Source of the DNA: Phlegmacium glaucopus
Lineage: Eukaryota > Basidiomycota > Agaricomycetes > Agaricales > Cortinariaceae
Reading direction: 5' to 3'
DNA length: 60,804 bases
Assembly (NCBI GenBank): GCA_015039465.1
Contig: MU130038.1
Coordinates: forward strand, 1-60,804
Shown here: positions 35,484 to 45,639 of the stretch, one piece after another
Layout of the letters: each line of letters starts with the position of its first letter
How positions within the stretch are numbered: position 1 is the stretch's first letter
Made by a program: the position numbers and the translations under genes
The notes under the pieces: model-generated
Told to the model about the DNA's origin: nothing
The model's database searches: none
Seen by the model: only the letters and a program-made list of their open reading frames with translations

Positions 35484-37240
35484 ATGGTCGAACAAACTCA
35501 CTCAGTGAGGACAAAGCCCTCTCAAGCAACTTTTGCGGAGACAGTTTTCTCGACAGAATTCGACTCTGTACCAGCATTGCCGATTTTCAAGGCCGAATTT
35601 GAGAAATTCGTTGAACCTGTTGTCGTCGTCGAAACTTCAACCGATCCTGGTCCTCCTCCGGACGGTGGACTACAAGCTTGGCTGACCGTCCTCGGTTGCT
35701 CTCTCGTTGCTTTCAGTACCTTTGGGTGCGTTGTATTCTTCCTTCTTTAGCTTGGATTTTTGTTTCAATGCTGTTTTTGCAGAATCGTAAATGCCTTTGG
35801 CGCTTTCAACGATTTCTATCGTGCCAACTACCTTTCCAACTATTCTCCCACTCTTGTCAGTATGGTTGGGTCAATCGGTGTTTTTGTTTTATACGTATGT
35901 TCGTGGCTTCCAGTGCTACTCCATGTCCGTATCTTTTTGACTTACACGAGTTGCCGTTATCAGTTGCTGCTGTCACGGGCCCTATCTTTGATGCTTATGG
36001 GCCTCGTTACATGATCCCTCTGAGCGGGATCGTTACAGTCTTTTCCCTATGCATGCTCTCTATCGTGCAGCCCCATAAGATATATCAGGAGTTCTTATGT
36101 CAGAGCGTTCTGTTTAGCGCCGGTGCCGTTTTCGGGTATGTTTACATTACTTCAATCTAACCCTGGATTGACCTAGTGGGGCAGGTATATGCCGTCAATG
36201 GCGATCATACCCCATTGGTTCAAGAAGAATACGGCAGCTGCCCTGGGTGTCGTGCTCGGTAGTGCAAGTCTTGGTGGCATTGTGATGCCAATCATGCTGC
36301 ACAAGCTCATTCCACGCATTGGATTCGGTAGGTTACCCGACTCAAAATCCTCTCCTACACAACTGTTGGACTAAAACAATTGTTTCTATTCTTAGGTTGG
36401 ACAATTCGTGCCCTTGCTCTCATCGTCCTGGCATCGTATGTTGTTGCTATGGTCACCATACGTGCTCGTCGACCTCAGAAGCCTCTTCCACCCCTTGCGC
36501 GCCTCATCGACTACCGCGCCTTCTCGGACCCACGCTATGCCCTTTTCGTGGCCGGCGCATGGCTAAATATTCTGAGCGTCTTCAATCCCTTCTTCCAAGT
36601 TGGTGCATACGGTGTCGTTGCCCATGGTGCTAATGGGCTCACACCGTACTTGCTTGCGATCATGTGCGCGACAAGCATATTCGGGCGTGTGCTTCCGGGT
36701 TACCTTGCAGACCGAGCTGGGCGGTTCAACACGATCGCGATTGCCACGACCATCAGCTCCATCCTCAATCTCGCCTTATGGTACACATCAACAGCAGAGA
36801 CGAACATTGTCGTCTTTGCCGCATTGTATGGGTTTGCTTCTGGCCCGTTCTTCTCCCTTTTACCGGTACTTTTCTTTTTTCTTTTCATTTGATCATTGTA
36901 TTATAGTACTCACAACCCCCATCCTTTTTAGGCGTGTGTAGCACAAATTTCTCCAGTAGACCGCGTGGGTGCCCGGATTGGCATGCTTTTTGCGACTCTT
37001 TCGACAGGTGCACTTGCAGGCACCCCGATAGGCGGCGTTTTCATTCGTGACACAACAGTTGCCAACTTCAAACATCTTATTTTATATACCGTAAGTCTTT
37101 GATTCCTAAAAAGTGAAGAAAGAACCATCTTTTTTTGACACCCCTCCTCCCGTATATAGGGTGTCCTAGGTCTGGCTGGCTCTGCTTTGTTATTTGCTGC
37201 TCGTTTCAAGTGTGATTCTCGTTTGCGTGCTGTTGTCTAA
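35484..37240 (+). CDS. MFS transporter, monocarboxylate transporter-like (MCT family)
   Basis: Predicted 12-helix membrane transporter of the MCT/SLC16-like fungal family (yeast Mch4 and Esbp6 relatives). The start ATG at 35484 sits in a strong context (GCCACCATGG). About 65 hydrophilic residues lead to the family signature PDGGLQAWLTVLG at helix 1. Then FSTFGIVNAFGAFNDFYRA, YLSNYSPTLVSMVGSIG, VTGPIFDAYGPRYMIPLSG, PSMAIIPHWFKKN, GSASLGGIVMPIMLHKLIPR, VGAYGVVAHGANGLTPYLL, GRVLPGYLADRAGRFN, SPVDRVGARIGMLF, and the final helix ending FKCDSRLRAVV-stop (TAA 37238-37240). About six short GT-AG introns join all blocks in frame. It appears intact although its divergent P450 neighbour is dead. Substrate unknown. 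Confidence 0.87.
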
Positions 37241-37732
37241 AGCACATTTATATCGTGCAATGAAGTTCACGACACCACAGCATCCTTCTCTCATTTCTAC
37301 TATGATTAGACTATGTATGTTATTAGCACTGTATAAGAACGAGCAAGCGTTGGAAATAGATTACCATAAACATTTTAGTCTATCGATTGATAGGGTTCGA
37401 TATTCCGAAAAGATTGGTAGGTGACAAAAAAAAAAAAGGAAGCTGTATGATAGGGATGATGAAACTTGAAAGTCCTGAAAATCTTGGAGCGGATCTGATA
37501 TTGAGAAGGGGTGCGGAGACAGTAAAATCCCTTCTCTTATCAGAATTCCTCTAACTTGAAGGTTGGGCACGAGTGCACTCGTGGGTGACCTGGATCCGTA
37601 CCCACGGGTATTTTTGTCACCAAACTTCACAGCCAGATCCGTCAAGATTCTTTCCCACGGATACCCACAGGTATTTGCCTAAACGGATCCCTATGAGTAC
37701 TCACAGGTATACCCATGGGTACCCATACTGAG
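37241..37732. other. Spacer up to the copia element
   Basis: Contains the 3' flank of the MCT-like gene, then a short patch rich in TACCCATGGGTA-like repeats (about 37590-37725, units such as GGATACCCACAGGTAT). Its last five bases, CTGAG, are the left copy of the copia target duplication. No gene. Confidence 0.5.
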
Positions 37733-38115
37733 TGTTAAAATCTAATACCCTAGATGGCGCTAGATGATGATGTGACAATACTCAGTCACTTGTTATAACG
37801 ACTCATATTTTAGTCTATCGTACCTAGATGATGATGTGACAATACTAGGTACGGTAAATGTAAGTAAATGAAGTAAGTAAGAGAGGAAATAAGATAGCGT
37901 ACCTCAGTCACTTGTTATAACGACTGAGGTACGTCTATGGGGTGGTACGGTATTTATATGTTGGTGGTACAATGGAGTGGCATCTGTGGCATAGTCTCCT
38001 ACTCGTCGCCCATACCGCTTTGTTCGTAGCGGCCTTTCCCAATATGGTTATGCCTCAGCTCTCAACACTGTTCACGGTGGCCTTTCCCAATATGGTTATG
38101 CCTCAACTCTCAACA
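37733..38115 (-). repeat. 3' LTR of the copia element
   Basis: As drawn it begins TGTTAAAATCTAATACCC and ends CAACTCTCAACA. On the element strand a TATA-like ATATAAATAC (complement near 37950-37960) is followed by two stem-loops. One has 11-base arms GTACCTCAGTC/GACTGAGGTAC (37899-37909 and 37922-37932). The other has 9-base arms CGTACCTAG/CTAGGTACG (37819-37827 and 37845-37853). Confidence 0.95.
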
Positions 38116-38127
38116 CTCCTCCTCACC
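38116..38127 (-). promoter_or_regulatory. Polypurine tract of the copia element
   Basis: On the element strand the bases directly before the 3' LTR read GGTGAGGAGGAG, purine except for one T. This is the expected site for plus-strand DNA priming. The purine-rich GAAA repeats at 38165-38215 lie further inside. Confidence 0.65.
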
Positions 38128-38219
38128 GTGAACAAAGTGTCTCCTCCTCGAATGGAATCAGGGAAAAACAGAAGAAAGGAAAAGAAAGAAAGAAAGAGAG
38201 AAAGAAAGAAAGAAAGGGG

Positions 38220-40889
38220 TCATGAAAGACCGATAAGGGATCGAAGGCGGGTAAACTTGGTTTTGTCGAGCGCTTTGGTGAATAAATCAGCCATGTTATC
38301 GTGAGTATTGATGTATGATAGTACGATTTCGCCGTTGTTTACTTTTTCTCGGAGGAAATGATACTTGATGTCGAAGTGTTTGGATCGAGAGTGAAGGGAT
38401 GGATCATTGGATATAACGATGGCGGCATTGTTGTCGCAGAGGATAATGGTTGGTCTGGATGGTTTCATGTCGATTTCAGACAGGAGTGTTCGGAGCCAGA
38501 TAACCTCTTTGGACGATTCAAACGCAGCGGTGTATTCAGCTTCGCATGAGGATGTAGTGACGGTTTTCTGTTTGCGTGAACTCCAAGTTATGACGCCAGA
38601 ACCTAATGTGAAGAGAAACCCTCCAATGCTACGTCTGGTGTCTAGGCAATTGGCCCAATCCGAATCTGTAAAACCTCGGAGCTCTATAGGGTTATTCCCC
38701 CCCAGACAGAGTTGTAGTCCTCGTGTGCCTTTAAGATATCGTACGACCCGAATGGCTGCGTTCCAATGTGCGTAGGAGTAACTGTCAAGGAACTGGGATA
38801 GCTGCTGGACCGCGTATGTGATGTCTGGTCGAGTACCGACAGATAGGTATATTAGGCAGCCAACAAGGGATCTATAAGGTAGTTTCATGAGACGTTCTCT
38901 TTCGACAGCAGGGATACTTTTTTGGTCAGGACGACGTAGCTTCAGACCTGAGTCCATCGGAGTGGTAATGGGGAATGCGTCTATCTGGCCGAATTGCGAT
39001 ACCACTTTGTCGATGAGGGCTGTCTGGGACAGGCGAATGGTTCTGGTGGAAATGTCTCGGCAAATACCAATACCGACGCAGAACTTGGGTTCTCCTAGGT
39101 CGGATATCGTCCATATCGTCCTCATTTGTTCTTTAAAGTGGGTATTTTCGGTTTTTGGGTGTGCGATGGAGAGGAAATCGTCGACGTGAACAGCTGCAAT
39201 GACGTACCCTTCAGAACGTTTTCTGTAGTATATGCAAGACTCAGAGGATAGTCGATTGAACCCCCAAGAGATCATTGCAGAGTTCATCGTCTGATTCCAG
39301 ATGCGACCGCTTTGTTTCATTCTGTATAGTCCTCGTTTCAGTTTCCATACCCACGTTTCTTTACCTGGTTCCTCAAATCCCTCAGGCTGTCGCATGTACT
39401 GCACTTCGTCATCAGGTAATAGTCCGTAGAGAAAGGCAGTTTTGATATCAATTTGTTGAATATCCCAGTTTTTGCACGCAGCAATGTGTAAGAGAATACG
39501 CCATGATTCCATTTGCGCAGTAGGTGAGGTAGTGGACGTATAGTCGCGTCCATAGACTTGTTCGAATCCCTTGAATACTAGCCTGACTTTCCATCGAGTC
39601 GGCTCCCCTCGTTTGTTCCGTTTCAGGTGGAAGACCGGTCGCCCTTTGCGGATTTTGCATCCCTGTGGGACATCAGTAGGCGGTATCAAATCATAGACAC
39701 CCATTTCGTTAAGTGATTTCAGCTCATCTCGGTAACCGGCCTCCCACTTGTGTGCGTCTTTAGATAGTTTTGCTTGCTCCCAAGTGTTTGGTGTGTTTTC
39801 GAAGCTGAGAATGGCAGGATCGATTTCGGGTTGGTTCGTTATGGCTGAAAGTAGGATATTTGTTCGTTCTGTCGGAGTAAGGTGGTCATCAATGACGAGC
39901 TTTTCGTATAAATCGCATAGCTCGTTGATACCGGCCTTTTCCACCACTTCAGGATCATTCCTGATCTCCTCCTCACATATGTCCTGTAGCGTCTTCTTTC
40001 CCCCACGTTTCCTAGCCAGCCGTTGTGCACTGTCTTTTGATCCTTGAACTGCAGCGTCTAACCTTGCCGTTCTGAAAGCATCGATGGGCTTCGGTGTCCT
40101 CGATGAACGGCGTGGGATTGCGGTATCGCTTGAGACATCAGAATTCCATGGTTGTTGACCATGATCAAGATTCAGATTGTGATCAGGCGGTATTGTTTCT
40201 TCGTCATCACATGGGGTCGTTTCTGGTGATGCCGTTTGGAAGATATCATTGATGGTAGGCGGTAGTAGCTCCTCCTGAATGTGATCAGGGCTATCTGGAG
40301 TAATCAATGGAGCTGACGTTTCATGACTCTCAATAAATTTAACGTGGTATGACTTGTACATTTGTTGATCTTCCCGGCTCCAGCACAAGTAGGATTTGGA
40401 TTGCATTTCGTATCCGACAAGAACACATTTGATAGATCGTTCATATATCTTCGGATTGTGCTTGTTGAGAATTAGGACGTATGCATTGCATCCGATTTCC
40501 CGTAGGTACGAGTAATCAGGCGTTCTTCCATACCATAATTCAAATGGAGTTTTAGGGGTGTTTTTGCTGATTGTCCGGACATGGAGATGGTTTGCTGTTA
40601 AGTATAAATCTTCCCACAGGAAAGGGGGTAGCTTGGCATAAGATCGCATTGAACGTGTCTTTCCCATGAGCGTGCGGTGTAACCGTTCGACCTTGCCGAT
40701 GTGTGCTGAGGTGTATGGAGCGGTGAATTCCTGTTGGATACCCCTTGATCGTAACCAGGCTTCCATTTTGTCTGATTTTAGCTCGCCATTGTCCATCCTG
40801 TATGTTCCAATTTTTATCCCCGTCTCATTTTCTCTTGCAATCTCCCACTGTTTTAACCGCGGGAAGGCACTGCTTTTATTTGGTAACAT
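38220..40889 (-). CDS. Copia polyprotein, C-terminal part: integrase end, reverse transcriptase, RNase H
   Basis: 889 residues from the first ATG after the stop at 40896-40898; the true frame is continuous with the upstream ORF. The end of the integrase core comes first (TYRMDNGELKS, then ending at VERLHRTL with the catalytic Glu), then a variable Pro/Glu-rich linker. The copia reverse transcriptase follows: DLIPPTDVPQGCK, RWKVRLVFKGFEQVYG, IQQIDIKTAFLYGLL, LKRGLYRMKQSGRIWN, and YVIAAVHVDDFL with the VDD active site. Then GCLIYLSVGTRPDITYAV and RNase H with GFTDSDWANC, SSCEAEYTAAFESSKEVIWL and LCDNNAAI. It ends close to the 3' LTR. All catalytic motifs I checked are intact. Confidence 0.95.
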   Translation of the reverse strand: MLPNKSSAFPRLKQWEIARENETGIKIGTYRMDNGELKSDKMEAWLRSRGIQQEFTAPYTSAHIGKVERLHRTLMGKTRSMRSYAKLPPFLWEDLYLTANHLHVRTISKNTPKTPFELWYGRTPDYSYLREIGCNAYVLILNKHNPKIYERSIKCVLVGYEMQSKSYLCWSREDQQMYKSYHVKFIESHETSAPLITPDSPDHIQEELLPPTINDIFQTASPETTPCDDEETIPPDHNLNLDHGQQPWNSDVSSDTAIPRRSSRTPKPIDAFRTARLDAAVQGSKDSAQRLARKRGGKKTLQDICEEEIRNDPEVVEKAGINELCDLYEKLVIDDHLTPTERTNILLSAITNQPEIDPAILSFENTPNTWEQAKLSKDAHKWEAGYRDELKSLNEMGVYDLIPPTDVPQGCKIRKGRPVFHLKRNKRGEPTRWKVRLVFKGFEQVYGRDYTSTTSPTAQMESWRILLHIAACKNWDIQQIDIKTAFLYGLLPDDEVQYMRQPEGFEEPGKETWVWKLKRGLYRMKQSGRIWNQTMNSAMISWGFNRLSSESCIYYRKRSEGYVIAAVHVDDFLSIAHPKTENTHFKEQMRTIWTISDLGEPKFCVGIGICRDISTRTIRLSQTALIDKVVSQFGQIDAFPITTPMDSGLKLRRPDQKSIPAVERERLMKLPYRSLVGCLIYLSVGTRPDITYAVQQLSQFLDSYSYAHWNAAIRVVRYLKGTRGLQLCLGGNNPIELRGFTDSDWANCLDTRRSIGGFLFTLGSGVITWSSRKQKTVTTSSCEAEYTAAFESSKEVIWLRTLLSEIDMKPSRPTIILCDNNAAIVISNDPSLHSRSKHFDIKYHFLREKVNNGEIVLSYINTHDNMADLFTKALDKTKFTRLRSLIGLS

Positions 40890-40895
40890 GAGTGA

Positions 40896-42878
40896 TCAGG
40901 AGTAAGATGTGAAATCATCTATAATATTCATAATGAATATATTTCCGTTTCTGGATGGTACAGCAGTGGGACCCGTAAGATCTACCCACACTTTTTCTAA
41001 CTTCCTAGTTGCTCGATGCCCTGGTCCCTCTTCACGTATCTTTGGTACAGGTGTTCTGGTCTGTTTGCCAAAGATGCACGATTTGCATTTAGAAGGTGCG
41101 TTGGGGAAAGCAGTGGGCATACCTTTTACCATCCCCTGGCGGGCCATCTCCTGTATGGCTTGGTAGTTGGCATGGCCGAGACGGCGGTGCCAAGTTTCCA
41201 TATCAGGGGTTTGGGTGACGGTAAAAATATGTTCGGTACTTGCATCATGGAGGTTGAGCGAATATAGCCTCTTCGAGGTTAATGATCCTTGAGCAATCGT
41301 TTTGTTGGTCGGTTTTTGGATAAAATAGCACGATGTATCGTCGAAGAGAATGTTGATCTTTGCATCTCTTGTGATTGCACTGACCGATATGAGGCGAACG
41401 GTTGCTTCAGGGATATAGAGGGCATCACGGAGTATGAGTGTGGTATGCGGTCCTATGTGAAGGTGAATATCACCCAGTCCTATAGCCATTACAGAGGCTT
41501 TTCCGACTCCTCCTACTCTTAGGGGTTCAATTTTTCGTAACGTATAGAAGTCCGATTTGTCTGGCGTGACGTAGATCGATGCGCCACTGTCCACATAGAA
41601 TGGGAATTTGTCGAGGGATAGTGATGTTTGCGATTTTTGGTTGAGGGCTGCTACCGTGATTTTCTCGAAGTCGACTGGCTGAGAGGCTTCATCCCAGTTG
41701 ACACTTGTAGTGAATTTAATTGGTGAGGCTGATCTTGGGGTAGTGTCGTAAGTCCTATGAACCTCCTCCTCGACGCACTCGAGAACAGCCATGTGGGCAA
41801 AGCCGTCCCATTCCAGGTCATTGGTAGTCTGAATAACCCCAGCAAACTCTGTCAAAGGGGTAGCAGGTGTACCACTAGCAAGGGTATTCTCATCCACCTC
41901 AACGATGAGCGCCTGCCCAGTAGCTGTGGTGATTCTAACTTTGTGTTTCGGTACAGGAGTACCGGAGACCCGGCCACCCTTATCGAGCTGTCGCGCCGCT
42001 CTTGATTCTTCAATGGTCTTCCCGGCCATCCCACCTCCTGGCGCAATACAATACGGCTCGGTGTGATGCTTCTTTTTGCAATTGGAGCAGATGACTGGTT
42101 CCCGGGTCTTAGGAGCCGGCCTAGTAGCAAGTGCGATGGCAGAGGAGCCTGAAGGAACATCAATGCGATTGGCGTCGCCTAAAAGGAGTTGAGTGTCGGA
42201 AGCGATATAAGATGCAATGTGGTGTGGTAAAAAGGGTTTATCGGTGGTGGCATTCTGTAAGTCGCGTTGAATGATGGCACGAAGGTGCTCATGACCGTCA
42301 CTAAGGGCAGATAGGAGGGCAATGCAGATTAGGGTATCCTTGGACAGTCCTCCAGGCATATCGAATGCCCTGCTAATATCTTCTGTAATCTGGCGTACTT
42401 TGGCATCCTGATCTTTGTTGCGGGGAATACGAGTGGTGAATGCATTGCGGATTAGTTCCATTTGTTTGACGGGGCCCTCTGCGAGGTGGGCTGCCTTCAG
42501 GGCCTCCCAGGAATCCAGTGCAGTAGAGTATTTCGCAATAAATTCCTGCTCAAAGTCAGAACAGTGCATTTCGAGGAAGGATCGAACGGCAAGGTCGTTG
42601 GTAAGCCAGTTGTCATACGAGGTAGGGCATGTAAGCGCATTGGGAGGTCGGTTACGAGCAGGATCGATGTGATGTCCCAGAGCAGAGACGTTAAGGCTCT
42701 GTCGCATCGCCGTACTCCACTTTTTCCAGTTAGCTTTAGTCCGGTCCAGGCTCTCACCAGAGAAGTGGGTGGATATATTCCGGATATGAACAATAGGTTT
42801 GGTGACATCGGTGGGGTCGACAGTGGGAGATAGAGCAGTTTCAGGAGTAGGCGCCATAGCGTAGAAAAAATATGTCAA
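40896..42878 (-). CDS. Copia polyprotein, N-terminal part: gag, protease, start of integrase
   Basis: 660 residues. The gag-like region (UBN2/DUF4219-like layout, with NWKKWSTAM and SYDNWLTND) runs to a CCHC zinc knuckle CSNCKKKHHTEPYC. Then the aspartic protease, FYVDSGASIYVT (DSG active site), the region ending in the GAG-pre-integrase HHCC zinc finger WHRRLGHANYQAIQ...CKSCIFGKQTR, and the start of the integrase core, VWVDLTGP and IIDDFTSYS. It stops at TGA (40898-40896), where relatives have a Trp codon. The next ORF continues in the same frame two codons later. I infer a single nonsense change; programmed readthrough is not expected at this place. Confidence 0.93.
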   Translation of the reverse strand: MTYFFYAMAPTPETALSPTVDPTDVTKPIVHIRNISTHFSGESLDRTKANWKKWSTAMRQSLNVSALGHHIDPARNRPPNALTCPTSYDNWLTNDLAVRSFLEMHCSDFEQEFIAKYSTALDSWEALKAAHLAEGPVKQMELIRNAFTTRIPRNKDQDAKVRQITEDISRAFDMPGGLSKDTLICIALLSALSDGHEHLRAIIQRDLQNATTDKPFLPHHIASYIASDTQLLLGDANRIDVPSGSSAIALATRPAPKTREPVICSNCKKKHHTEPYCIAPGGGMAGKTIEESRAARQLDKGGRVSGTPVPKHKVRITTATGQALIVEVDENTLASGTPATPLTEFAGVIQTTNDLEWDGFAHMAVLECVEEEVHRTYDTTPRSASPIKFTTSVNWDEASQPVDFEKITVAALNQKSQTSLSLDKFPFYVDSGASIYVTPDKSDFYTLRKIEPLRVGGVGKASVMAIGLGDIHLHIGPHTTLILRDALYIPEATVRLISVSAITRDAKINILFDDTSCYFIQKPTNKTIAQGSLTSKRLYSLNLHDASTEHIFTVTQTPDMETWHRRLGHANYQAIQEMARQGMVKGMPTAFPNAPSKCKSCIFGKQTRTPVPKIREEGPGHRATRKLEKVWVDLTGPTAVPSRNGNIFIMNIIDDFTSYS

Positions 42879-42999
42879 GAAAAATCGTCAGCTTCTAGGG
42901 AAGACGATGGGTGCGTGTTGACAGACGCGTGTAAGGTAGAAGGAGATGAGTCAGTCTCTTAAAATTGGTGGGTATCCGATTTCGGTAAGGCCCATAACC

Positions 43000-43382
43000 T
43001 GTTAAAATCTAATACCCTAGATGGCGCTAGATGATGATGTGACAATACTCAGTCACTTGTTATAACGACTCATATTTTAGTCTATCGTACCTAGATGATG
43101 ATGTGACAATACTAGGTACGGTAAATGTAAGTAAATGAAGTAAGTAAGAGAGGAAATAAGATAGCGTACCTCAGTCACTTGTTATAACGACTGAGGTACA
43201 TCTATGGGGTGGTACAGTATTTATATGTTGGTGGTACAATGGAGTGGCATCTGTGGCATAGTCTCCTACTCGTCGCCCATACTGCTTTGTTCGTAGCGGC
43301 CTTTCCCAATATGGTTATGCCTCAGCTCTTAACACTGTTCACGGTGGCCTTTCCCAATATGGTTATGCCTCAACTCTCAACA
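43000..43382 (-). repeat. 5' LTR of the copia element
   Basis: 383 bases matching 37733-38115 with four differences. Relative to the left LTR: G to A at about 43200 (ACG versus ACA) and about 43216, C to T at about 43283 (CCG versus CTG), and C to T at about 43330. Three of the four are at CG dinucleotides. As the promoter LTR for the minus-strand element it carries the TATA-like motif and both stem-loops. Internal sequence adjoining it on the element strand reads GGTTATGGGCC, the likely primer-binding region; I could not match it to a tRNA. Confidence 0.95.
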
Positions 43383-43387
43383 CTGAG

Positions 43388-44476
43388 AAGTTAAAAACCG
43401 ATTAAATTTGTCTAAGTTAACATTATGTATGTACTATTCCACTGCCAGACTCTTCTGGCAAGGGGGTACCAAGAAGAAATAAAAAGACCTAGGGTTGATT
43501 CTTTTTTAAGGACCTAGGCACTCCTGGAAGCCACCAATTCTGCAGGATGCTGAATCATAAAAATCTGCATTTAGCAGAATAATTAATTCTTAAACAATTC
43601 TGCCAAGATGCAAAGAACAATTAAAATCCAGCCAGATTTATAAATTCTGCCTCAATCCTACTTTTGGTAAATTTTTTGCTTTTGCATGAGTTCTGCAACA
43701 ATTAGAATCTGATTAGAATGTAAGATTCTACCTTAATTTCACAAGATGCAGAATTTATCAAGAACAATAAATTCTCAATGGATTTTGCAAACTGCAAAAT
43801 GTTGTCAGAATTCATCATTCTGCATTTTGCCCCTGACTACACAATCAATTCTGCAAAATGCGGAATAATGAATTCTGACAACATTTTGCAGTTTGCAAAA
43901 TCCATTGAGAATTTATTGTTCTTGATAAATTCTGCATCTTCACTGCTGCGGTGGGACTATTTTGTAGCTATTGAAAATCTGATTCAAATGTGCAAACTTA
44001 TTGTATAAATATTTTGTTTTTTACAAAAGGAAGCCAAAATTTAACATTTTGTATTAAATAAAATTCATCCAAAATTGATAATCTACATCAAATTTTGATC
44101 AGTAACAAATGATAAATTTTCCATTGTTTTTTGTTCAGTCCAAAACATGCCATAAATTGAAAATTTTGAGAGAGTTTTGATTGTTAGAAAACAATACATT
44201 TTCGCAAGTTGAGCATTACAATAAGATTTAGAATTTAGCATAGATTTAGCAGCCAACAAAATGAAGAACAAAAGGCTAACTTTGGTTGCCCCAAAAACCT
44301 ACCAACAAAATGGTATGTTCAGAATAAAGCAAATTTATACATTTTATAAAAAGATTTTGACAGAGACAAAAAGAAAAGTTCAAGTTAAATATTTTTGACT
44401 CCTTAAAATGGGGGCTAAAGATATCATTTTAGGCAATGCAAAATCTATTGCACGCTGAGCACCTGGGAACTGATAC
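43388..44476. other. AT-rich spacer dense in TTCTGCA motifs
   Basis: Contains many ATTCTGC/GCAGAAT units between 43520 and 43940, including the near-perfect 86-base hairpin listed separately, then plain AT-rich sequence to 44460. ORFs here are artefacts of composition. No gene. Confidence 0.5.
43745..43938. repeat. Near-perfect 86-bp inverted repeat (hairpin)
   Basis: Arms 43745-43830 and 43853-43938 pair at 84 of 86 positions around a 22-base loop. The arms begin GATGCAGAATTTATCAAGAA and end next to GCATTTTGC. They contain no coding sense. This could be the whole of a small foldback element or a source of hairpin RNA. Confidence 0.85.
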
Positions 44477-45051
44477 TGTTACATTCCATTATACATTACT
44501 CCGGTCCAGCTCCATTGGAGTTGTCTCCGGTAGTCCATACTCTGTTCCAGTACTTTCCCTTGTATCCAGATCTACTCTTCCTTCGTCCAAGTCCAAGACT
44601 TCTCCGTATCATTCCGGCTCTTCTGACATTACTCCAAACCCATTACCACATCTTTGCCATAACAACTATCTCTTTGTCATCACTTTCCCACTATCAGTCA
44701 GCACACCCACTATGAATTATTCACCCAATAATGCAGGACCTTCTGGGAGCAGAATGCAGCACTTTATATTTATCTTTTATATTTTGGTTGCTATTCCTTT
44801 TATTATTTAAGTACTCAAAGCTTGTATGTATTCCTCAGTTTTGAATATCAACTTAGTTTCCCCCTCTTATTCTTCCTCTAAGTCCCTGCAACTTCCGGTT
44901 CCACTCCGTTTCATTCCTACTCCAAAATTAGGACATGAAGGTTTAGGGTAGCACAGCATATACGCTGAGGCTAAAGTCCTTATCTGTTCTGTGGTTCTGT
45001 TCCAATAAAACTCTGTCTGATATTCTGGAATAGAGTCTTTGAACTTAACAG
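44477..45051 (+). repeat. Solo LTR, family C (copy 2, uninterrupted)
   Basis: 575 bases, TGTTACATTCCATTATAC to TTGAACTTAACA. It keeps the empty site CTCCAAACCCATTACC (near 44635) that in copy 1 is occupied by a family B LTR. Flanks GATAC and GACAT match at only three of five bases, so the target duplication is unclear. Confidence 0.75.
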
Positions 45052-45152
45052 ACATGCTCACTAGATGGTCGTTGCCTAACTCAAAAGATTGCCAAAACAT
45101 ATATTACATGGCTACAATATTACTGGAAATGAAAACATGAAATATCAGTAAT

Positions 45153-45607
45153 TGTTAGGGGACACCCAATTTCAAACCCAACTCCCGACTCCTGATTGAG
45201 CCCGAACCTGATCTCAGTCCCAAACCCACTCCCAACTCAACTCCTGAATACATATATTCCTTATCAACGAACCTCATTTCTCACCTGAACCTAATTGGCC
45301 CTGACTCTTCCCACTCCCAATCGGGCCTGACCCGAACTGAACTTAGTATGTTATTTTATTATTTTATTATTTTTCATATGACACCACTTTTATTATTTTA
45401 TTCTTGTACCATTTATTTATTTATTTATTTTCATATGTCTGTTATGTCCATATCTGTACTTAAATACCTCCACACCCTAGCAGGGATCCCTATCTTTTCC
45501 TTTTAGGATCCCCTGCTAGGTGAGTTAGTCATATAGTCATGTTTATAATATATTAATTTAGGATTCCCTGCTAGCTTGACTAAGTCAGCATCGCAGTTGC
45601 CCTAACA
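45153..45607 (+). repeat. Solo LTR, family E (copy 2)
   Basis: 455 bases, TGTTAGGGGACACCCAA to GTTGCCCTAACA, flanked by GTAAT on both sides (45148-45152 and 45608-45612). It carries CCTAGCAGGGATCCC and CCCTGCTAGGTGAGTT palindromic blocks shared with copies 1 and 3. Confidence 0.9.
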
Positions 45608-45639
45608 GTAATTATAATTGGGCAATGGAGCTGAAAAAT

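Larger units (their letters stand above)
37733..43382 (-). mobile_element. Near-complete Ty1/copia LTR retrotransposon
   Basis: 5650 bases bounded by two 383-base LTRs and flanked by CTGAG on both sides (37728-37732 and 43383-43387), the 5-bp duplication of an integrase-mediated insertion. Coding is on the minus strand in gag-protease-integrase-reverse transcriptase-RNase H order, the copia order. The LTRs differ at only four positions, all transitions, so the insertion is young. One in-frame stop splits the coding region. It landed downstream of the MCT-like gene in repeat-rich DNA. Confidence 0.96.

Noticed and set aside
35375..35602. ATG at 35375 as the start of the MCT-like transporter
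   Set aside because: It opens a different frame that ends at 35602 without the transporter signature. The ATG at 35484 is in frame with the first helix and has the better start context.
37942..38304. ORF of 120 residues in the left copia LTR (with a twin at 43209)
   Set aside because: It spans an LTR and a simple GAAA repeat, is on the opposite strand to the element, and begins with a non-ATG codon.
38220..42878. Stop between the two copia ORFs as programmed readthrough or a gag-pol border
   Set aside because: It falls inside the integrase core, not at the gag-pol border, and copia elements normally use one ORF. A simple nonsense change is the better reading.
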